From an uncultured Myxococcales bacterium (GTDB lineage Bacteria; Myxococcota_A; Polyangia; Polyangiales; Polyangiaceae): a stretch of DNA of 8,913 nt. The stretch is taken from assembly GCA_937998045.1 (NCBI GenBank), contig CALKVG010000547.1, positions 1-8,913 of the forward strand. Direction: 5' to 3'. Within the stretch, counting starts at the first letter, position 1. Every line of letters starts with the position of its first letter. Positions 6,720 to 8,913 of this stretch are shown piece after piece. The notes beneath the pieces are model-generated. The model saw only the letters and a list, made by a program, of their open reading frames with translations. It was not told where the DNA came from and did no database searches. The position numbers were made by a program, and so were the translations under genes.

Positions 6720-7709
6720 CTACGGCTCGCTGACGTAGTAGTTCTGGATCACCTGCGCGACGGCTCCGTAGTTCATCGGCTGTAGGTGCTCGCTGTTCGG
6801 GAGGAAGTCGCTGCAGTCGGGCACGTAGAACGCGGGCGCTGCGCCGACGAACGTCGGGTTCGATTGCGCCTCCATCTGGATGGCCTGATCGATGAACGGC
6901 GCGACGACCTGAGTCGAGACGCCGTTGGGGCAAACCATGTTGTTGGGTGCCCGGAGCATGGTCATGATGTCGACGCGCTTCAGATTCGAGTACTTGCTCT
7001 TGAACGTCGCGATGACGCCGTCATACGCGGTCTTCCACTGAGCGGCAGTCGTAAAGTTGAATTCGACGCCGACGTAGATGATCCGGTCCGGGTTGTCCGA
7101 ACTCGACGCGCAGGGCGAGACGACGGGCGCGCTCCAGACAGGGTCGTTCGGGTCCGTGTAGTTCTCGATGTACGACTGCCCGGGCGTGTCGACGCCCTTG
7201 AGCTGGAAACGCGCCGTATCGAGCGGCGGCATGTCGAAGCCGTTGGTGAACCAGTCGTAGGTGATCGAGACGCCCAGGAACTGCGTGCAGACGAGGTTCT
7301 TCGCCGGGAAGAGGCCCGAGGGAGGCCCCGAGTCCCCTGCCCCGCCATCGGAGCTCCCGTCGTTGCCGGCGCCGCCGCCGTCCCCCGTGCTGCCTGAGCT
7401 CCCGCCACTCGAGCTACCGGACGACCCGCCGGAAGACGAGCCCGAGCTGCTGCCGCTGCTCCCGCCGGAGCTGCTGCCGCTGCTGCTCGTCGAGGTCCCT
7501 CCGCTCGAACCCCCGCTCGATCCTCCGGACGAACCCGAAGAAGACCCCGAAGAGGAGCTCGCGCCCGACGAGCCGCCGCTCCCGCCGGATCCGCTTCCCC
7601 CACCGCCGCCGGCCGAGGAGCTGTCACCGCACCCCACGACTCCGACGGCGAGCGGGACCGCGCACGCGGCGACCGCGACGGAGAGCAAGAGCCTTCGACC
7701 GCTGTGCAT
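6720..7709 (-). CDS. Lipoprotein with long Ser/Gly linker and SGNH-hydrolase-like C-terminal domain
   Basis: This 329-residue protein has three parts. Residues 1-27 are a signal with RR, a hydrophobic core and a lipobox (GVVGC, Cys27). Residues 30-132 are almost only Ser and Gly, ending in an Asp/Gly/Asn-rich stretch. Residues 133-329 form a compact domain. That domain starts CTQFLGVSITYDWF and ends DCSDFLPNSEHLQPMNYG with a helix to YY. These two ends look like blocks I (GDSxT) and V (DxxH) of SGNH/GDSL esterases, with His308 as the possible catalytic base. The block I Asp is replaced by Val and block V has SEH, so activity is uncertain. It resembles secreted proteins of unknown function that I associate with Polyangia. 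Four Cys (141, 200, 260, 299) could form two disulfides. The ATG is firmly set by GGAGGAG at 7718-7724, 8 bases upstream. Lying between two glycosidase genes, it could be a carbohydrate esterase or a sugar-binding lipoprotein. The esterase reading is an inference. Confidence 0.72.
   Translation of the reverse strand: MHSGRRLLLSVAVAACAVPLAVGVVGCGDSSSAGGGGGSGSGGSGGSSGASSSSGSSSGSSGGSSGGSSGGTSTSSSGSSSGGSSGSSSGSSSGGSSGSSSGGSSGSTGDGGGAGNDGSSDGGAGDSGPPSGLFPAKNLVCTQFLGVSITYDWFTNGFDMPPLDTARFQLKGVDTPGQSYIENYTDPNDPVWSAPVVSPCASSSDNPDRIIYVGVEFNFTTAAQWKTAYDGVIATFKSKYSNLKRVDIMTMLRAPNNMVCPNGVSTQVVAPFIDQAIQMEAQSNPTFVGAAPAFYVPDCSDFLPNSEHLQPMNYGAVAQVIQNYYVSEP
7317..7622 (-). repeat. Low-complexity coding repeat for the Ser/Gly linker
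   Basis: About 100 codons encode runs of Ser and Gly. An 8-residue unit of the type SSGSSSGG recurs, and at the DNA level GAGCTGCTGCCGCTGCT (plus strand) occurs at 7444-7460 and 7468-7484, a 24-base period. Repeats of this kind can change length by slippage. The linker probably holds the C-terminal domain away from the membrane. Confidence 0.8.
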
Positions 7710-7717
7710 TCGACGTT

Positions 7718-7724
7718 CTCCTCC
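7718..7724 (-). promoter_or_regulatory. Strong ribosome binding site of the SGNH-like lipoprotein gene
   Basis: GGAGGAG lies 8 bases before the ATG at 7709 on the minus strand, the best Shine-Dalgarno sequence in the window. It rules out longer in-frame starts that would run back into the GH105 gene. Confidence 0.75.
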
Positions 7725-7728
7725 CAAG

Positions 7729-7749
7729 CGGGGCGCGTCCTCGGCCCCG
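7729..7749 (-). other. Intercistronic hairpin between the GH105 and SGNH-like genes
   Basis: A 6-base all-GC stem (CGGGGC with GCCCCG) closes a 9-base loop, in the 71-base gap between the GH105 stop codon and the next start. It ends 4 bases before the Shine-Dalgarno sequence. No T-tract follows, so read-through into the next gene is expected. Confidence 0.3.
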
Positions 7750-7780
7750 GGACCTTCGCGATTCACCCGATCCGTCCGAC

Positions 7781-8913
7781 CTACGGGCTCAGCACCGCGA
7801 CCTCGCTGCCCGCCAGCAAGAAGAGCCCGACCCCGTACGGCGCCGTATCCGTCTTCATCGAGGGTCCCGGCGCGCCGCCGACGGGCTGGACATACCCCAG
7901 CTCTCCGCTGGAATCGACCGCGGCTGCGAGGGCGCTCCAGGCCTTGTCCGTCGCCGCCCGGTACTGAGCGGGATCGAGGACGCCCCGATTGATGCCCCAG
8001 GCGAAGGCGAACGCGAAAGCCGACGTACCGCTCGTCTCCGGGTCGGGGAAATCCGCCGTGTCGGTGAGGCACGACGACCAGTACCCGTCCGGGCGCTGCA
8101 TCGTGAGCAGCGTCGCCGCCATGGATTTGAACAGTGTGACGTATTTGGCCCGGTTCGCGTATCCCTGCGGGAGGGCGTCGATGATGCGCGCGGCGCCCGC
8201 GATCACCCACCCGTTGCCGCGGGACCAGAACTTCTGGCCTCCGCTTTGTCCACACGTCTGGCCGAACATCGTGTTGTCGCGCCAGAAGAGGCTCGTGGTC
8301 GGGTCTTGCAGATACGAAACCGAGTCCCAGTACATCGTGTCCATCGCGTCGACGTACATCGTGTCGTTCGTCGCGGCGCCGAGCTTCGCGAACACGGCGG
8401 GGGCCATGAACAGCGCGTCGCACCACCACCAGAGGTTCCGACCCTGCTGCGGCGACGCCACCAGGCCGTCGAGCGCCGAGCGCGTCGCCGCGATCCGGGT
8501 CGAATCCATTTGCACGTCGTAGGCCTCGACGAAGGCCTGCCCGGCGCACTCGTTGTCGGCGTTCGTCTGATCCGACAGGAGGTTCCAGTTGTTCGCCGCT
8601 CCCCACGACGTCACTTTATTCAGATATTTGGATTGCCCGCTCGTCCTGTAAGTAGCCATCAGGCCGGCGTAGAACGTGGACTCGACCCACGTCTCCGCGG
8701 TGCTGCCCCCGAGCTGCCCGATTTGCCAGTCGGCGACCTTCTCCATCAAGGCGACGACGTCCGGCCGCGGTCCGGCGTCGCCGGTGGTTGCGTCCCCTCC
8801 GCCGCCCCCGTCGCCCCCTCCGTCCGGAGGGACCGTCCCGTCTTGCCCCATGCCGCCGTCCATACCCCCGCCGGAGCTACCACCGGAAGAGCTCGTGCCG
8901 CCGCCACTCGACG
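7781..8913 (-). CDS. GH105/GH88-type unsaturated uronyl hydrolase, predicted secreted or lipoprotein (partial, 5' end outside window)
   Basis: This (alpha/alpha)6-barrel hydrolase family removes the unsaturated uronic acid that polysaccharide lyases leave on oligosaccharides such as rhamnogalacturonan fragments. About 376 residues are visible. Counting from the Met at 8863, the marks are DWQIGQL near 45-51, WWWCDALFMAPAVF with the presumed catalytic Asp149 (Asp143 in B. subtilis YteR), LFWRDNTMF (192-200), KFWSRGNGWV (211-220), DGYWSS (259-264), DPETSGTSAFAFAFAWG (274-290), and ELGYVQPVG with GVGLFLLAGSEV at the end. The His found in YteR's LFYHxWD segment is absent here, where the segment reads LFWRD; I recall other GH105/GH88 proteins with this form. 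The Met at 8863 is not the start, because the frame stays open to the window edge and encodes Ser/Gly repeats like the neighbouring lipoprotein. A signal peptide with a lipobox is therefore expected just beyond the edge. This is the first visible gene of the probable operon; the SGNH-like gene follows after 71 bases. Confidence 0.85.
   Translation of the reverse strand, partial: SSGGGTSSSGGSSGGGMDGGMGQDGTVPPDGGGDGGGGGDATTGDAGPRPDVVALMEKVADWQIGQLGGSTAETWVESTFYAGLMATYRTSGQSKYLNKVTSWGAANNWNLLSDQTNADNECAGQAFVEAYDVQMDSTRIAATRSALDGLVASPQQGRNLWWWCDALFMAPAVFAKLGAATNDTMYVDAMDTMYWDSVSYLQDPTTSLFWRDNTMFGQTCGQSGGQKFWSRGNGWVIAGAARIIDALPQGYANRAKYVTLFKSMAATLLTMQRPDGYWSSCLTDTADFPDPETSGTSAFAFAFAWGINRGVLDPAQYRAATDKAWSALAAAVDSSGELGYVQPVGGAPGPSMKTDTAPYGVGLFLLAGSEVAVLSP

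Noticed and set aside
7261..7992. Long plus-strand open frame rich in Pro, Glu and Leu.
   Set aside because: It is the complement of the Ser/Gly linker and the adjoining minus-strand genes. Its Pro/Glu repeats are just what antisense Ser/Gly codons give, and it has no recognisable domain.
8861..8863. ATG as the start of the GH105 gene.
   Set aside because: The frame continues upstream to the edge with Ser/Gly codons, no ribosome site precedes it, and the protein would lack a signal.

Overview
The window is high-GC DNA carrying a partial BamA, several long Ser/Gly-linker lipoproteins and a Tat lipoprotein. This suggests a Gram-negative myxobacterium-like organism (Myxococcota, probably Polyangia). 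That placement rests on gene style and protein resemblance remembered from the families; it was not tested by a search. No RNA gene, CRISPR array, insertion sequence or phage gene was found.

Left part (1-2853, + strand): the C-terminal barrel of BamA, the outer-membrane protein assembly factor, enters from outside the window and ends at 1135. A 245-base gap follows, with an 11-base direct repeat (21-base period) abutting a perfect 12-base palindrome. Then comes a monotopic gene for an FAD-dependent amine-oxidase-like protein (COG2907 type) whose N-terminus looks like a Tat signal with a lipobox.

Middle (2867-5060): a minus-strand gene fuses an uncharacterised N-terminal domain of about 200 residues to a polynucleotide-kinase (PNKP-type) P-loop domain. 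Head to head with it, with essentially no intergenic DNA, lies a plus-strand F420-dependent oxidoreductase of the glucose-6-phosphate dehydrogenase family. A GC-rich inverted repeat sits in the 34-base gap where the FAD gene and the kinase gene converge.

Right part (5075-8913, minus strand): three closely spaced genes read leftwards. They encode a GH105/GH88-type unsaturated-uronyl hydrolase (5' end outside the window, Ser/Gly linker), a lipoprotein with a Ser/Gly linker of about 100 residues and an SGNH-hydrolase-like domain, and a GH1 beta-glycosidase that also has a lipoprotein-like signal. Gaps of 71 and 58 bases, each with a GC hairpin just upstream of the next Shine-Dalgarno sequence, suggest one operon. 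Together they look like a surface-tethered set for breaking down plant or algal uronic-acid-containing polysaccharide. The exact substrate cannot be read from the sequence.

The most original element is the kinase fusion. The second is the lipoprotein glycosidase operon, in particular its SGNH-like member with altered catalytic blocks.
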